Assembly (NCBI GenBank): GCA_963971225.1 | Contig: OZ020267.1 | Span: 54,577,590 to 54,641,589, forward strand | DNA from: Melieria omissa | Taxonomy: Eukaryota > Arthropoda > Insecta > Diptera > Ulidiidae | DNA length: 64,000 nucleotides | Direction: 5' to 3' | Shown: in pieces, positions 22,194 through 34,643 of the stretch | How positions within the stretch are numbered: the stretch's first letter is position 1 | Layout: the number at the start of each line of letters is the position of its first letter | Position numbers and translations under genes: made by a program | The notes under the pieces: generated by a model | Told to the model about the DNA's origin: nothing | Database searches by the model: none | What the model saw: the letters and a program-made list of their open reading frames with translations, nothing else

Positions 22194-22684
22194 TGCGTTA
22201 ATTTGTTCCATATTCGTACTCGATTCAATCCGCTGTACCTCCGTCTCGAAAATAAAACCCACTTTTTATTTGACATTAGCTTATTTAATGTATTTTGTAA
22301 TGTTTAACTTAGATTTTTCTCGCATTTATAAATTAAAAATTTGTAATTTACGGAAAAATAATAATAATCAAGCGCTTATCAAGTACGATATATGAGAAAT
22401 TTTTCCTGTTTTTTCCTTTTTACCGCAATAGCAAGTTTTTGTTTTTTTTAATCTGTGGCGCAAGCTCCGGCTACATCTCATTCCAAAAACGCATATAAAC
22501 AAAAAATATGGGAAATCACTTTCACAAAGAAATGAAAATTGTGAAATGTATAAAAAAAATACAAAAAATACAAATGAAGAGAGAAAATCATGAGGAATGC
22601 AACAATTTGAATTGTTTTTTCTGTTTCTGCGACTGTTCTATTTGACAGGCTACAATTTTATCAATAATTATATTTGTATTAATA

Positions 22685-22690
22685 TTTATT
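22685..22690 (-). terminator. candidate poly(A) signal of Nup358
   Basis: A minus-strand AATAAA (plus TTTATT) sits 14 bases past the Nup358 stop codon. If used, the 3' UTR would be very short. Other hexamers occur farther out, for example near 22256. Confidence 0.4.
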
Positions 22691-22703
22691 AAATTTGTAT
22701 GAT

Positions 22704-25700
22704 TTAGTCTTGTTGCTGTGCCAGACGCTGCTTAGCCGTCTCAATACACTCCTTCAGTGTCTTGCTGAATTGCATCGCCAGATCGGCGTTCTTGAAGCGC
22801 ACCGCCAACTTCTCGAGTTCGCCCTGCGACGATTCGGCATAATTTAGCGTCGCCCACAGGAAACTCTTCGGATTGTTGTTCATGTTACTGAAGCTGAAGT
22901 CGGCGCCGACCGCATGATTCAATACCAGCTTGTGAATTTGCTCGCGGCGCATCAATATGCGGAACGTCTGTTGGGCGGGGTGCAGAAGTATCTTAAGTTC
23001 ACCAACGCCTGTTGCACAATAAAAAAATCGATCGTTATTAATAAAAACAAAACAAGGCAACTCGCACTATCTACGCACCGCGCTCCTTCCACTCTTTGGT
23101 GTTTGCATCCCAACGGTAGAGCGTTGCTCGTTCGCCAAACAGCTTCGTCTCTTCCTCTTCGCCGGTACTGACCACAATCTCGTTGGGCAACGCTATTATC
23201 GGCTCAAAATGCGGGTCGTAGTTCTCATCCTCATCGGCATTTTGAGTCGAATCGTTGCCAGCGTCATCCTTTGATTTAGAGACGTTGTGCGAATTACTGT
23301 TGTTGCTTGCCTTGCGGAAACTAGCAAACGCATCCTGGTCCGTCAGGCCAATGAAACCGCCTGGAGGTTTCTCACCCGGCTGCGTCGTTGTAGATCCAAC
23401 AGTTGCTTTGGCCGCTAAGCTGGCAAAGTCAACAGCACCCGCCTTGGTTGAAAGATCAGCGAAACTGGGCGCCCCAGCGGATGGTGTCGTCTGTTCCTTG
23501 GCAATATTGGCGAATAGGGCGCCGCTGGTGTTCGTATTGCCGCCACCGAACATGGAGGATTGTGTGTTGGCGGCATTACCAAAACCAGCGAAAGTCGAAC
23601 CGAATATTGAGCTGCCGGTGTTGGCGCTATTGCCAAAGCCGTTGTTGTTGCTCTGCGCCAAATTACCCATGCCGCCAAATAACGACTTGCCGGTGTCATT
23701 AGCTGCTGCATTCGTCTTGCTATCGAAAAGCGAGGGACCACCGCCAAAGATTGGCTTGCCGCCGAAAATTGAACCACTGCTGGCGCCGGTAACATTGCCG
23801 CCGAAAATGGATTGAGGCTTGTCGCCGCCAGCGTTGGCATCGCATGCCTTCAGCGCGGCACTAGCATTGCCGAAAATTGAGGGTGTCTGCCCAAAGATTG
23901 GTTTTTTGTCTGCGTTAAAGAAAACAATATTAATGTCATAAAAGGAAATGTAACAACTAATCAAACTTACCGCCGGCGCCGCCTCCGAAGAGAGAAGTAC
24001 CGCTAACTCCGCCACCACCACTGTTGCCAAACACAAAACCACCAGTGCCGCCCATTTTGGGTTCATCCGGCTTGTTCGAACTGTTTAGCGCAGCCGTGAA
24101 TGAGAACGCACTTGCCGTCTTCTCGCCCGTGCCAACGGTGCCAAAAGCGGTTGAATTGGCTCCACCAAAGCCCGAAAAAATATTCGTTGTTTCACTCGGC
24201 TTTGCGACGTTGCCTGCTGTGGTGGGTGTGCTGGAGGTCGTTGAAGCCACGGCCGGGGACAGGGCGCTCTGCTTCAACAGTGAACGGCTACCACTGCTGG
24301 GCGCAGTGGTGGGGGTCACTGGGGCGACAGGCGTTCCCACGGCGCCAGCCGACTGTGAAGTAGTTGTGTTGGTAGCGCTAGGCGTGCAAATACTGCGACG
24401 TGGTGTCGGGAGTGCGGGCAATTCCATTGGGCCCAGAGGAGTCTGGCTTTCCTGCTGGTCGGCATACACTTCATCAAGTTTCGGTGTGGGGAATACAAAT
24501 GCGTCAGGATCACAGCCACGACAGCCTGGACAGGCGGGTTTCGGGGTAAAGAACTCGTAGGGTAGCTGCAATTTATCGGCGGTCTTCTTTTCAAGCTCCG
24601 ACAGTTCGGGTTCTGGCGTTTGCGGCGCTTTTGTGGGCGTAGCTAGCAAAGCGTTGTTTGCGCTCGCATTGCCACCAGCATTTTCAATAGGCACAGAAGT
24701 GCCGGCAAGCGCTTCACTCACTGCGTCCATGAAACCCAACGCAATTTCTTTGCTCTTGAACCGCAGCGAGAACTTCTCCAGTTCCACAGAGCCCTCACTG
24801 AAATCGTTCACCACAAACAGCCACGACTTGTCATCCTTATACTTGTACTCCACATCGTCGTTTAGTGCATGATTGAGACATATCTTCAGCACCTGGTCGC
24901 GGCGCATCACAACACGCAGCTTCTGTGTTTCCTTATGCCGCAAGATCTTCAGATCGCCCACACCGCGTTCCTTCCACTCGCCATCGCAAAACCGATATAA
25001 TTTCGCTCGGTGCACGTACAACGTTTCCTCGTTCTCCTCGCCGGTCTTCACGTCAATCTGTGCAAGCATCAAAATATATTAGAAATTTATGGTTGCCAAA
25101 TTTTCAAACTGACACATTTGGTCTGGGCCAGGTCGGTCGGATTCAGAATGTTTAGAATTCATTCAAGCTTACCTTATCTGGCAATGGTATGGCGGGCGTA
25201 AAGTACGTGTTGTTCTCCTCCTCCTCGTGGTAGTCACCATCGTCGCCCTCGTCACCAGCGCCATCAGCATCACCTCCGCCACCACCAAACTTCAGCGGAC
25301 TCTTGCCAACCTTGCCGGGGCTCTTCGGCTTCAGCGTGAAATTAAACTCCTTCTTGTCCAGTGAAAATGGCGCGGCGACTGATTCGCCGCCACCTCCAGC
25401 AGGGGCACTTCCCTTCGACTGCATGTTGAAGGAAAACGGCTTGGGCTCGGGCTTGGTCAGCGCAGTAGCGGTGGCATTGGCTGCAGGCGGTGCAAAGCTG
25501 AACGACTTCGTGCCATCGGTAGTGTTACTATTCGGCGCTAGGGATCCAAACACGAGTTTGCCAGAATCTGACTGCGTGGTGGTGGGCGCACCGAAAGTAA
25601 AGCTCGCTGGAGCGGGTGCAACCGGTTTGGGTGCATCGCTGCCATTGGCGGCGGCAGCAGCAAAGCCAAAAGTGAATTTCTGCGAGGGATTCGACAGCGC

Positions 25701-28700
25701 AAGCACGCTATTGGTGTCCTCCTTTTTGGCCACAGTGTCGTCCTTGGGTGCATCACAAGCCTTGCAGTAGTTCGCGTCGGCGGTATTACTCAGGTAGCAC
25801 GCCTGACAGGACCAAGAGCCCACCTTCGGCTTGAATTGGTCGCCAAAGCCGGTGGCACTGGGTTTGGGCGCTACAATTGCTGGCGCCGCAGCAGATGGCT
25901 GAGTGTTTGTGGTTGTTGTGCCCACACTCGAGGGCATTCCAAAGCTGAATGTCGACTTGGCAGCGGTTGCGTTCTCCGTCGAGCCGACAGCGCCTGCGGC
26001 CGCAAAACCAAATGAGAAGGTGCTCTTTGGTGCATTCGAGAGCAGTGAATTGGTCGCCTCCTTCTTTGGCACCGTGTCGTCTTTAGGGGAATCGCAAGCT
26101 ATGCAGTACAATTTGTCGGCTGCGTTGGAAATGTAGCAGGCGGAACAGCTCCACGAACCCACCTTTGGCTTGAAAGCATCTCCGAATCCTTTCGGTATTT
26201 CCTTGCCTATCTCCTCAGTCTCTTTGTCCTCCGCATTCCGCTCCTTCTGCCTCTGTTTGTCCTCGGCTGCCTGCGCCTTCACATTGCCCTCTTCCGCTGC
26301 AGCAGACATATTGGCCTGCGCCTTGAGCACGGCCTCGTGGAACTGCTGGCACGTTTCGGGCGCCTTGAAGCGCACTGTCAGCATTTCCGTGATCAGCTCA
26401 TTTTCCGAGTAGTCCTGGCCGGCCCAGCTGAGTGCTGTTTGCGAGTTCTTGGCGTACTTGAAGGTGGTGTCCTTGTACAGGCGCTGGTTGCAGCACAGCT
26501 TGTGCACCTGCTCGCGCCGCATCAGCAGTCGCACCTTGTTCACGTCGTCCTTGTCCTGAAGCAGCTTGATGTTGCCCAGACCGCGCTCCTTCCACTCGCC
26601 CGCCTCCTTGTCGAAACGCAGCAGTTTCGCGCGATGTTCGAACAACACGATCTCGTTCTCCTCGCCGGTGTTTACCTCCACAAGGTCAGGCAACGGTATG
26701 ACGGGATTGAATGTGGCGGTGGACACGTAGTCATCGTCCGTTTCGGAGACGTTCGACTTGTTCAGCGCTGACGATGTGGAATCCGCTGCCACCGTTGCGG
26801 GCGGCGTGGCGGCGCTAACTTCCGCATTCGGTGCTGCATCTGCAGTAGAGCGGATGCTGAATGGCGACTGGAAGGCGGGCAAATTTATCGCGCTAAACGG
26901 CGATTGCGAGGGAGTGGTTGTCTTGCCCATATTGCCGAATATGTTCGAGAACGGCGAGGCGGTGCTCGGTGGCGCAGTGTTGGGCGCAGGTGTGCTTGTT
27001 ACCGCCGCATTGCCCGCCTTGTCGAATGAGAAATTTGCAAATGGCGAGGCGATGGGTTTTGCAGAGTCCGCTGCCTTGCTGGTGGGCGGAGTGTCGACGA
27101 CATTGTTCGCAGCCATACTGAAGCCACCGAAGAGCGTCTTGGATGTGGTAGTGGTGTTGGTGGCCGGGGTAGGAGCTCCACTGCTACCCGCTGCAGTTGC
27201 GATTGGTGTTATAACGTGTATTGAAGCAACGCTGGCCGGCACTCCTCCTGTAGCAGCAGAACCCTTGGAGGCGGGAGTGCTAGTGGCGAAGTTGGTCACG
27301 GCGCTCTTTGCTAGTTCAAATTGCTGCAAACCTGCTGGTTTACGATCTGTGTCCGTTTTGCCTTTCGGCTCAGCCATCTTAGCAGTCGGCGCGAGTACTG
27401 TAGTGTTGCTTTTCTTTGCGTCTAGTTCTTCAGCTTCCTTCTGCGCCTTTTTGAAAGCATCATAGAACTGCTGCGATGACTCTAGCAGTTTAAAACGCAC
27501 AAAGAATCGCTCCACTTTCAGCTCTTCGTCGGCAAAATCGTTCGCTATCCAGATGTGGCCTTTATCATTCTTCGGCGTGGTCAGCATTAGTTCCTTTGTG
27601 ATTTTGTGATTGGCACAGATTTTGTGCGTCTGATAGCGACGCATTAAAATGCGCGAGTACCCATCCTTGTTCTTTAAGATTTTAATATCGCCAATGCCGC
27701 GCTCTTTCCAGTCCTTGTCAGCGAAGCGGAACAACTTGGCGCGGCAGCAGAACATAATCTCCTCGTCTTCCTCACCCGTCTTCACCACCACCTCGTCGGG
27801 CAGCGGTATGATTGGCTTGAAGTCGGGACGCGGGTCATACTCCAACTCGGGTTCAGTGCCGCTGCGATTAAAGTCGCTGGACACACTTTCCGCAGACTCG
27901 CTTGCGCTCGCCGCTGCGGCCAGTGACTGCGCCTGCTCTATCTGCGGCTTGAAGCTGAAGGTGGTACTGCTGATAGATGTCGCTGGCGCCACTGCTGCCT
28001 TGTTGCCGCCACTGCTACCGCTGAATATCGACGTGGCCGATGAAGCGGGCGTCGCCAAACTGCAGCCAAATCCGGCAAATGGACTAGCCGTGGAGGTGCT
28101 GATTGCACTGCCTCCCAGTCCAAAGCCCGCAAAACCACCGCCGGTTGAAGCGGTCGACATGACACCAGGTGCAACTGCGGTCGGTGCTGGTTGCGGCTGT
28201 GACTGCGATGCGGTGTCGGGTGTCTGCACGAGGCTCGGTTTGATGTGGTGGGATGGTATGGTGACACTCAGTGTTGGCTGCTGACTGTGTAGAGTGGCGC
28301 TGTTGGGATTCGGTAATGGATCCGAAGTGGTAATCACTACGTTAGCGGGTGGACCTTTCTCCACAGGCTGATTGTTGAGCGCCTTGTTGAACTGCACGGG
28401 CACAACCGGTGCGGGCGGCTGTACCATAGGTGGTGGAATGGAGCCACCCATTGGCGGAACAGCAATGGGCGCAATGCTTGCGGTGGGCGGCACCAGGTGT
28501 GGGATCGTCATGGGCGCCGAGAGCTGTGGTACAGGTGTCGGCGCAGCAATCTGCTGCTGCGGTTGCGTTAGCAGACCATACAAATTACTCGGGCGACCGT
28601 CGGGCGTTGGTGCTGGCAGCAAGGGGGTGGATTGTGGCATTGTAAAGTTCATGCCTGCGCCGGCGTCCATGTAGGGCAAAGGAAGAGCATTTCGTTGTCC

Positions 28701-31700
28701 TGCAAAAAAATAAAGGAATATAATTTAAAATTTCATTGCAAAATAAAAAATAAAGTAAGCTTGGGATTGTCAAACGGTGTACTTTAATTAATTGTATACT
28801 GCAGCCTACATTTCTCTGCAATACATACCCAATAATGCTCCGGCACCGGCCGCATTGGACTGCGAGTTCATCATGTACTGCTGTGTGTAGTAGTAATTCG
28901 GATTGAACATGGGACTATTGTACGCGGCAGCGGCCATGGCATTCTGCTGCATTTGCATGGTGTTGCGCTGCTGTTGCTGTGTATGGGCGAAGGGACCAGC
29001 CGTGGGGCCATTCGCCACAGGCGGGAACATGCTATTCGCCGGTGGCAAGTGCGAATGGGGACCTTGCTGGTACAGTTGATTCTGGAGTGCATCCTCGATC
29101 ATGTACAGATCGTCCAGCACGTGAGAGGCATCGTCGCGTGATGGCGGATTCGATGCTATGCGCGTGCGCTTCACCGCCTCCTCTAGATTGGCGATTTTGT
29201 CCTTTAGCGATGTGATTTCTTTGCGCATGGAGAGCATTTCGGGTTTGATGGTATCCACAAGTTCCTCCTTCACAAAACTGAGTGTGTTGGCCATTTGCTT
29301 CACCAGATTATCGATCTCTGTGTTTCGCGGCGAGGCAATCAGTGCTGCGGCAGCTGCTTCGCGTCGCGAACGATTAATGCTAATGTTGGTGGGTACCATG
29401 TCAGGAAAGAAGTCAGTCTCGGCATCTTCGTAGGTGCTGGAATTGTTGTGGCCGCCAATGGGGCTGCCATAGTTGTCATTGCCAAACTTCACCGAAGCCT
29501 GCTGCAGCCGCTTCAGCTCAGTATGTATGATCGAGTTGAGTGGGTGGTTCGGGTCGGTTTCAGTATTCTTCAACAACATCAGCGTCTGGTTCAGACACTC
29601 GCTCGCACGATCCAAATACATACGCTTCGCCTTCTTTGGCGTTTTGTTAGCCTCATCCAGCTTGCGGTAGGCTTCAGCCTGCAAGTAAGTTGCAAATGGC
29701 AACTGAATGCCCGCCAGCTCTTCTATGAGGTCTTCGTACTCGGCTTTCTTGAAGTAACGTGTGGCCAGATACGAGACGGCGTCCTCAGCAGCATTAGCCA
29801 CCACACGTTCCACGGCCGACGTGTTCGCCTTGGCGTATTTAAAGTACTTCCGGAACGGTTCCAGCACACCTTTGTTGTTCATCTTCACCATATTGAGACC
29901 GTATTTGTATACGCTCTCGGCGCGCGCTTCTAGGAACGCCTTCTCCACCGGTTTCACAATGTCCTGTGCGCGAGCCACGAATATCTGGCCCAACTTGAAA
30001 ACAATCACCATGTCGATTTTGGGACCGTTTATGCCGCGCACTGCCTCAATGCCATATTGCAGATTGGCGCGCAACTCAGCCAAGTTATCGCTGCTCAAGT
30101 TCTTGTACACCTGGTAGGCGGCCAGCCACCAGTTGGCCTGCTCCTCAGTACACAGTTGTTCGTGCAAGTTCACAAAGGGGAGAACGCGTGGCTTGCCGGC
30201 AGCGCTGCGATTGCCAGAGTTGTAATTATCGAAGGCTTCGCGCTCCACCTGCAACATGCGCTTGGCCTGAATGGTGGCCGCGTACAAGAACGTGTCCACG
30301 TCCAGCTGGTTCAGGGACTCGGCGCCGCAGAAGGCCAAGTTGTGCGTGGAGAAGTTCAAGCCGCTAAAGTACTTGGCCCGTACATATGAAAGGTTGTCGT
30401 TACCCAGGCAGAGGTAGACCATGTGCTGTAATGACTGTGGTTTCAAGTACTGGGCCGCCTCTTCATAGCGTTCCACATCCGCGTAGGTGGGCAACTCAAA
30501 CTCGGGTTCGGCCAACTTGGGGCTCTTAATCAGCAGCGAGCTCTGTTCCTTGACCTTCTGATCGCTGTTGCAGAAAAGCAGCGCGAACACATTGCGTCGC
30601 CACTGGCGGTCCGAACAGGTTTGGCGAATTTGTGCCAGCAGCTCGTCGCAGTTGCTCCACAGTTGCGGTTGATTGCCGAGCATGTTGTTGATTTGAAGAG
30701 TTGCGTTCTCCTGCTCGGTCGTCTCGTCAGCGATGCAGGTGAGCAGCGTGCGACCAGCCTAAAATGTTAATAAATAAATAAAATATTATTTGTGTAAGCA
30801 ATTATACAAAAAATGCTAATAGGATATTTTGAGTGTAAGTTTCCTACCTGTGCACAACGGAATGAACCCTCGCGATTCCATAGCTGAATCAGCTGTTTGC
30901 CCTGTTCATCGCAGTGCTTCATCCAGGGCTCCTTGTTGTCAGGCGCCTCGATTTGGAATGCCAACAACAATAACGGCAGCACTGCCTTCACAGTCTCCTT
31001 CCACTTGTTCTTGTTCTGCAGCAGCTCTCGCTTGAAAATCAACGACGCCGCGTGCAGCAACACTTGGCCGCGATAGTGGTCCAGAAAGAGCGAGACCAGT
31101 TCGCGCTGCGTAGACAGCTTATCCGACAGCTGTGTTATCTTAAACAGATACTGGTCCAGGTTGAAGAGCAAATTCGCCGTTTCGGTCACTCCCCCCGTGG
31201 CAGAACCCACGGCCAACGAGAAGCTGATATACACCTGACGCTCCAGGCAGATGACCAGCAACAGCCAGAATTCCCAGTCCTTCTTGGTGTTCGGCATTTG
31301 CTCGTACTTGCTCAGCACCAGCCAGACGATGTTATACCACTCGCTGCTGCTGGTGAAGTGGTCATTAAGACTCATCTCCAGGTTGTAGATGTACTTGAAG
31401 GCTTCCAGTATCTTGTTCTGCTCGATGTAGTTGCGCATGAGACGCACACGCAGCTGCACATCGTTGGGCCGGGCGCTGATCTCCTTCTGAATCATATCCT
31501 CCACCTGATTCGTTTCCAAGTTGTCCTTGTTCATTAGCTTGAGGCGCAGCGAGAAGACGGCATCATGCTGCACTTTCTCCGACTCAGCGAGGTCACACCA
31601 GTACTTGGCTTTGTTTGGGTTCAGGTTCTTGTCCTCCAGAAGCAACTGGCACACCTCGGTCAGCACGTCCGGTTGTTTGGGATTCAGTTGCAGTGAACGC

Positions 31701-33044
31701 TGATACGACTGCAATGCCTTGTCAGGTTTTTTCAGACGCTGAAAACACTGACCGAGGAGCTTATGGGCCTGATCGTTGTCCTCTTTGACAGTCAGGTAGG
31801 ACGTCAGATATTGCTCGGCAGAGGCGAACTCATTGATTTTGTAATACAGTTTGGCGATGGTGAAGCTTCGCAGTTGACGCTGCATTGGAAGAAGTAATAT
31901 ATTTTTTTGTATAAGGGATATTTTAACTTCAAAACTTGGATTAACGATTAGTTAAACGAAATCAGTTTGCAAATTCAAATTAAATAATCATAAATGCATC
32001 CAGTTTACACAAACAATATTTTAGGTTTTATTATTTTTACGCTTTAACACTAGAAAGCCCGCAAATTTTCCATACCTACAAAGACTACATATTATATGCG
32101 CTGATATCTTGAAAAGTACACATCGGGTTTGGCTAATTGTAATTGTGAAACTAATTGTAGAACCCGATAACAAAAAACAAGTCATCGAAGCAAATGTTCA
32201 TAGAAATACTAAATAAAATACAGATAGTTAAAAATGAAAAAACCTCAAAATTACCGCAATGATCTTTCTGGTGTTATAGAAGTTGGGCTGATTTGAAATT
32301 ATCATTCCTCAACATAGCTTAGCACAAACAGTTGCATGGTATCTATAAGTACCGCATTTCCAAACAAACCAAAAAATAGGTTCTTCCCATCAGAAGCCAT
32401 CAACAAAGCCAATTCAAACAATCGAAACATCTGCCTGCCAGAATGGCGCTTCAATTATTCGTTAATCGCTGCAGAGTTGCATTTCCAGCCAATTTTAGTC
32501 CCCAAAGGCCTAATAGCAATCAACAAAATGCAACGCTGCATCTGTTTTGAAGTTAGCAACGGCTGTCTCATCGGCTGCTGCCGACGACCGCGGCGAAAAA
32601 TCACCACCACAAAAAATGAAAACGTTCATAACCTCACTCTTTTAGAGTCAGTTTTTAATTCAGTTATTTCGCACAAAAAAAGCATACAACTGGTAAAAAG
32701 CATTTCATGTTACTCATTAATAACGTACAAATGTACGCAATCAAAATCAACTATTGAAAAGAACAAGCAAGATATGCAGCAAATTAACAAGCGATGGCGG
32801 CCGTGCCAACAACAAACAAGCACCCCGTCGGTAGCACGCTGTAGCTTGCAAGGATTCTTTTTTGTTGTTACATACACGTTCGGAATTTCTTATTATATAA
32901 GATAAACACACAGTCGACACCAGCGACACACGACCACTTCAGGGCCACCAGCCAGTGCCTGGCACCACTCACCTCCGTCTCTGAGCGGGCTTTGGACAAT
33001 GCGCTCCGCACATGAGCATCCACCTCCTTCTTGGTCTTGTACAT
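22704..33044 (-). CDS. Nup358: Nup358 (RanBP2), cytoplasmic filament nucleoporin
   Basis: Seven coding exons: 32973-33044, 30848-31879, 28829-30758, 25173-28699, 23971-25057, 23079-23909 and 22704-23008. All introns are GT-AG and phases agree, giving 2927 aa. Nup358 forms the cytoplasmic filaments of the nuclear pore and docks Ran-GTP and SUMO-RanGAP for export-complex disassembly. The N-terminus ([12 protein letters not shown]) and exon 2 encode TPR repeats. Exon 4 starts the FG-rich half. Four Ran-binding domains follow, each with an IPLPD or ALPNE start and a KERG motif: about 1298-1433, 1674-1811, 2178-2310 and 2776-2915. Two RanBP2-type zinc fingers (GSWSCSACY...YCIACD about 1856, GSWSCQACY...YCKACD about 1973) sit between domains 2 and 3. 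Near residue 2350, [13 protein letters not shown] resembles the SUMO/Ubc9-binding internal repeat of vertebrate RanBP2. There is no cyclophilin domain, unlike vertebrates. Confidence 0.95.
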
Positions 33045-33768
33045 TTTACGTTTGGTATTTCCAGAAATTACGTTTCACTCTTGATTACTAGTTAACTTGT
33101 TTAGGAAGGAAGGTTTCCTTTCCTTCAATTTGGAGCGCTATGCAAATTTTGTCTTCCACTTTTCCTTCCCGTTTGTCCTATTCCACTTACAAATTTATCT
33201 TTGCAATTTTGTTTTATATCCTATAACGCAATTGACGTGTATTCTTTTCCGAATTGATGTTTCACGAAGCGTTTGCTCACTTTTTAAATGCGTTTTCCTT
33301 TTATTGTACTTTTTTCACAAAATTCTTCAACGTTTTCAGCGCGCTCGTTCATCAGAAGAATTTCGCAAGTGGCGGCGTTTCGCTTCTCCTTCGTAGTTCA
33401 TTCGTTCGTTTGTTCGATGGTATTCGAAATACCAGTGTTGCCAAGCTCTAAAACTGCTAACATGTAAACATGTAAATTGTGGTCGTCCGATTTGCATGGC
33501 AGACGCGGCATTACAATACTCTGTAATAAAACAATACATACGTAGAGTATGTAAAACATTTTGAGATTTATAAATATGAATATTTCGCGTATTTATAGGT
33601 AGCTATGTTCAAACTAAGAATATATTTTTGTAAAAATGCTATTTTAGTCCAGAGTATTGGTAGCCCTGTACACTTTCGAAAATCGTAATGGCTACATAAC
33701 GCAACCGCTGCTAACTTCGCGTACATTGGATCTGCTTCCTTTTCCGTGTTAGCTGTGAAAGAAGAAAC
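33045..33768. promoter_or_regulatory. divergent promoter region, Nup358 / RpS27
   Basis: The start codons of Nup358 (-) and RpS27 (+) are 724 bases apart and point away from each other, so both promoters and leaders must fit here. The pyrimidine-rich ribosomal initiator lies at the RpS27 end. The region also contains a stretch of long T runs near 33120-33340. No TATA box is evident for either gene. Confidence 0.6.
33735..33745 (+). promoter_or_regulatory. TCT/TOP-type initiator of RpS27
   Basis: CTTCCTTTTCC lies 24 bases upstream of the RpS27 ATG. Ribosomal protein genes of flies use a polypyrimidine TCT initiator (consensus YC+1TTTYY) in place of the usual Inr, and their mRNAs start with a 5' TOP tract. 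Position and sequence both fit; transcription start is not proven here. Confidence 0.65.
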
Positions 33769-34582
33769 ATGCCGGTGGGTGTCAAATTCAACGAAAAAAA
33801 ATCATTTACAAGTGAAAAATTGCAAATGCCAAAACAAATTGCGAATGGAATGAGAGTGGAATGCCTGGTCTAAATACCAACTGTGGTTTTAGCGTGAAAT
33901 TATGCTGCAAAGTGAAAGAAACTGATGTTGGAAAGTTTTGACAGCTGCATCGAGCTATCGAAAATGCAGTGCGTGTGTGTGTGCGCCGTGTACACATGGC
34001 CACAGCAGACATGGAGAAGTGCATAGCCAAGATATTTGCGTGCATTGCAAAATGTTGAAGCACTAATTAGTGAAAATTTAAATGTTCAAGAGAATATAGA
34101 TAAAGTTCGCTCCCAATTCCTGTGCACAGTCAAAACATACATAACCTAAAAGTTGGCATTTGCAATTGGTTGCTTTGTTAGTCAGCGCCTTGACGCTGGA
34201 AATGGTTTACTATGCTAAAGCACATAATAGTTTCGTAAAACTAATGACTTAATGTTTTATTGCAGCTAGCAAAAGATCTACTACACCCTTTGCCCGCTGA
34301 AGAGAAGCGGAAGCACAAGCTGAAGCGTTTGGTGCAGCACCCCAACTCCTACTTCATGGATGTCAAGTGCCCCGGCTGCTACAGAATCACCACAGTCTTC
34401 AGTCACGCTCAAGGCGTTGTGGTGTGCATGGGATGTGCCACAATGTTGTGCCAGCCCACTGGAGGACGCGCCAAACTCACTGAGGGTACGTCAATGACTT
34501 GTATATCCGTTGTGTGTTTCCCCTAATGACATTTTTGTTTTCTCCGCTTGCAGGTTGTTCATTCAGAAGGAAGCCCCAGTAG
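33769..34582 (+). CDS. RpS27: ribosomal protein S27 (eS27)
   Basis: Three coding exons: 33769-33774 (only ATG CCG), 34266-34485 and 34554-34582. Joining them gives exactly 84 aa, the family length. The protein begins [20 protein letters not shown] and ends GCSFRRKPQ. It is a 40S subunit protein with a C4 zinc finger (CPGCYRITT...CMGCATMLC), and all four zinc cysteines are present. The first intron splits the gene after two codons, which is common in ribosomal protein genes. It is driven from a divergent promoter shared with Nup358 and has a pyrimidine-rich initiator. Nothing is broken; this is certainly a functional copy. Confidence 0.97.
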
Positions 34583-34637
34583 ATTTAGTTGTCCACGCAA
34601 TTATTACCTTTTTTAACAGAAAGAACGAAAGAAAACC

Positions 34638-34643
34638 AATAAA
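34638..34643 (+). terminator. poly(A) signal of RpS27
   Basis: AATAAA 56 bases past the RpS27 stop. The distance is normal for short ribosomal protein 3' UTRs. Confidence 0.75.

Noticed and set aside
26758..28284. Long plus-strand frames (235 and 211 aa) opposite Nup358 exon 4
   Set aside because: Rich in Ala, Val and Pro and complementary to FG-repeat coding sequence; no domain, no splice context.
33775..34265. Possible snoRNA in the first RpS27 intron
   Set aside because: Introns of ribosomal protein genes often host snoRNAs, but I could not find a convincing C/D or H/ACA box pair.
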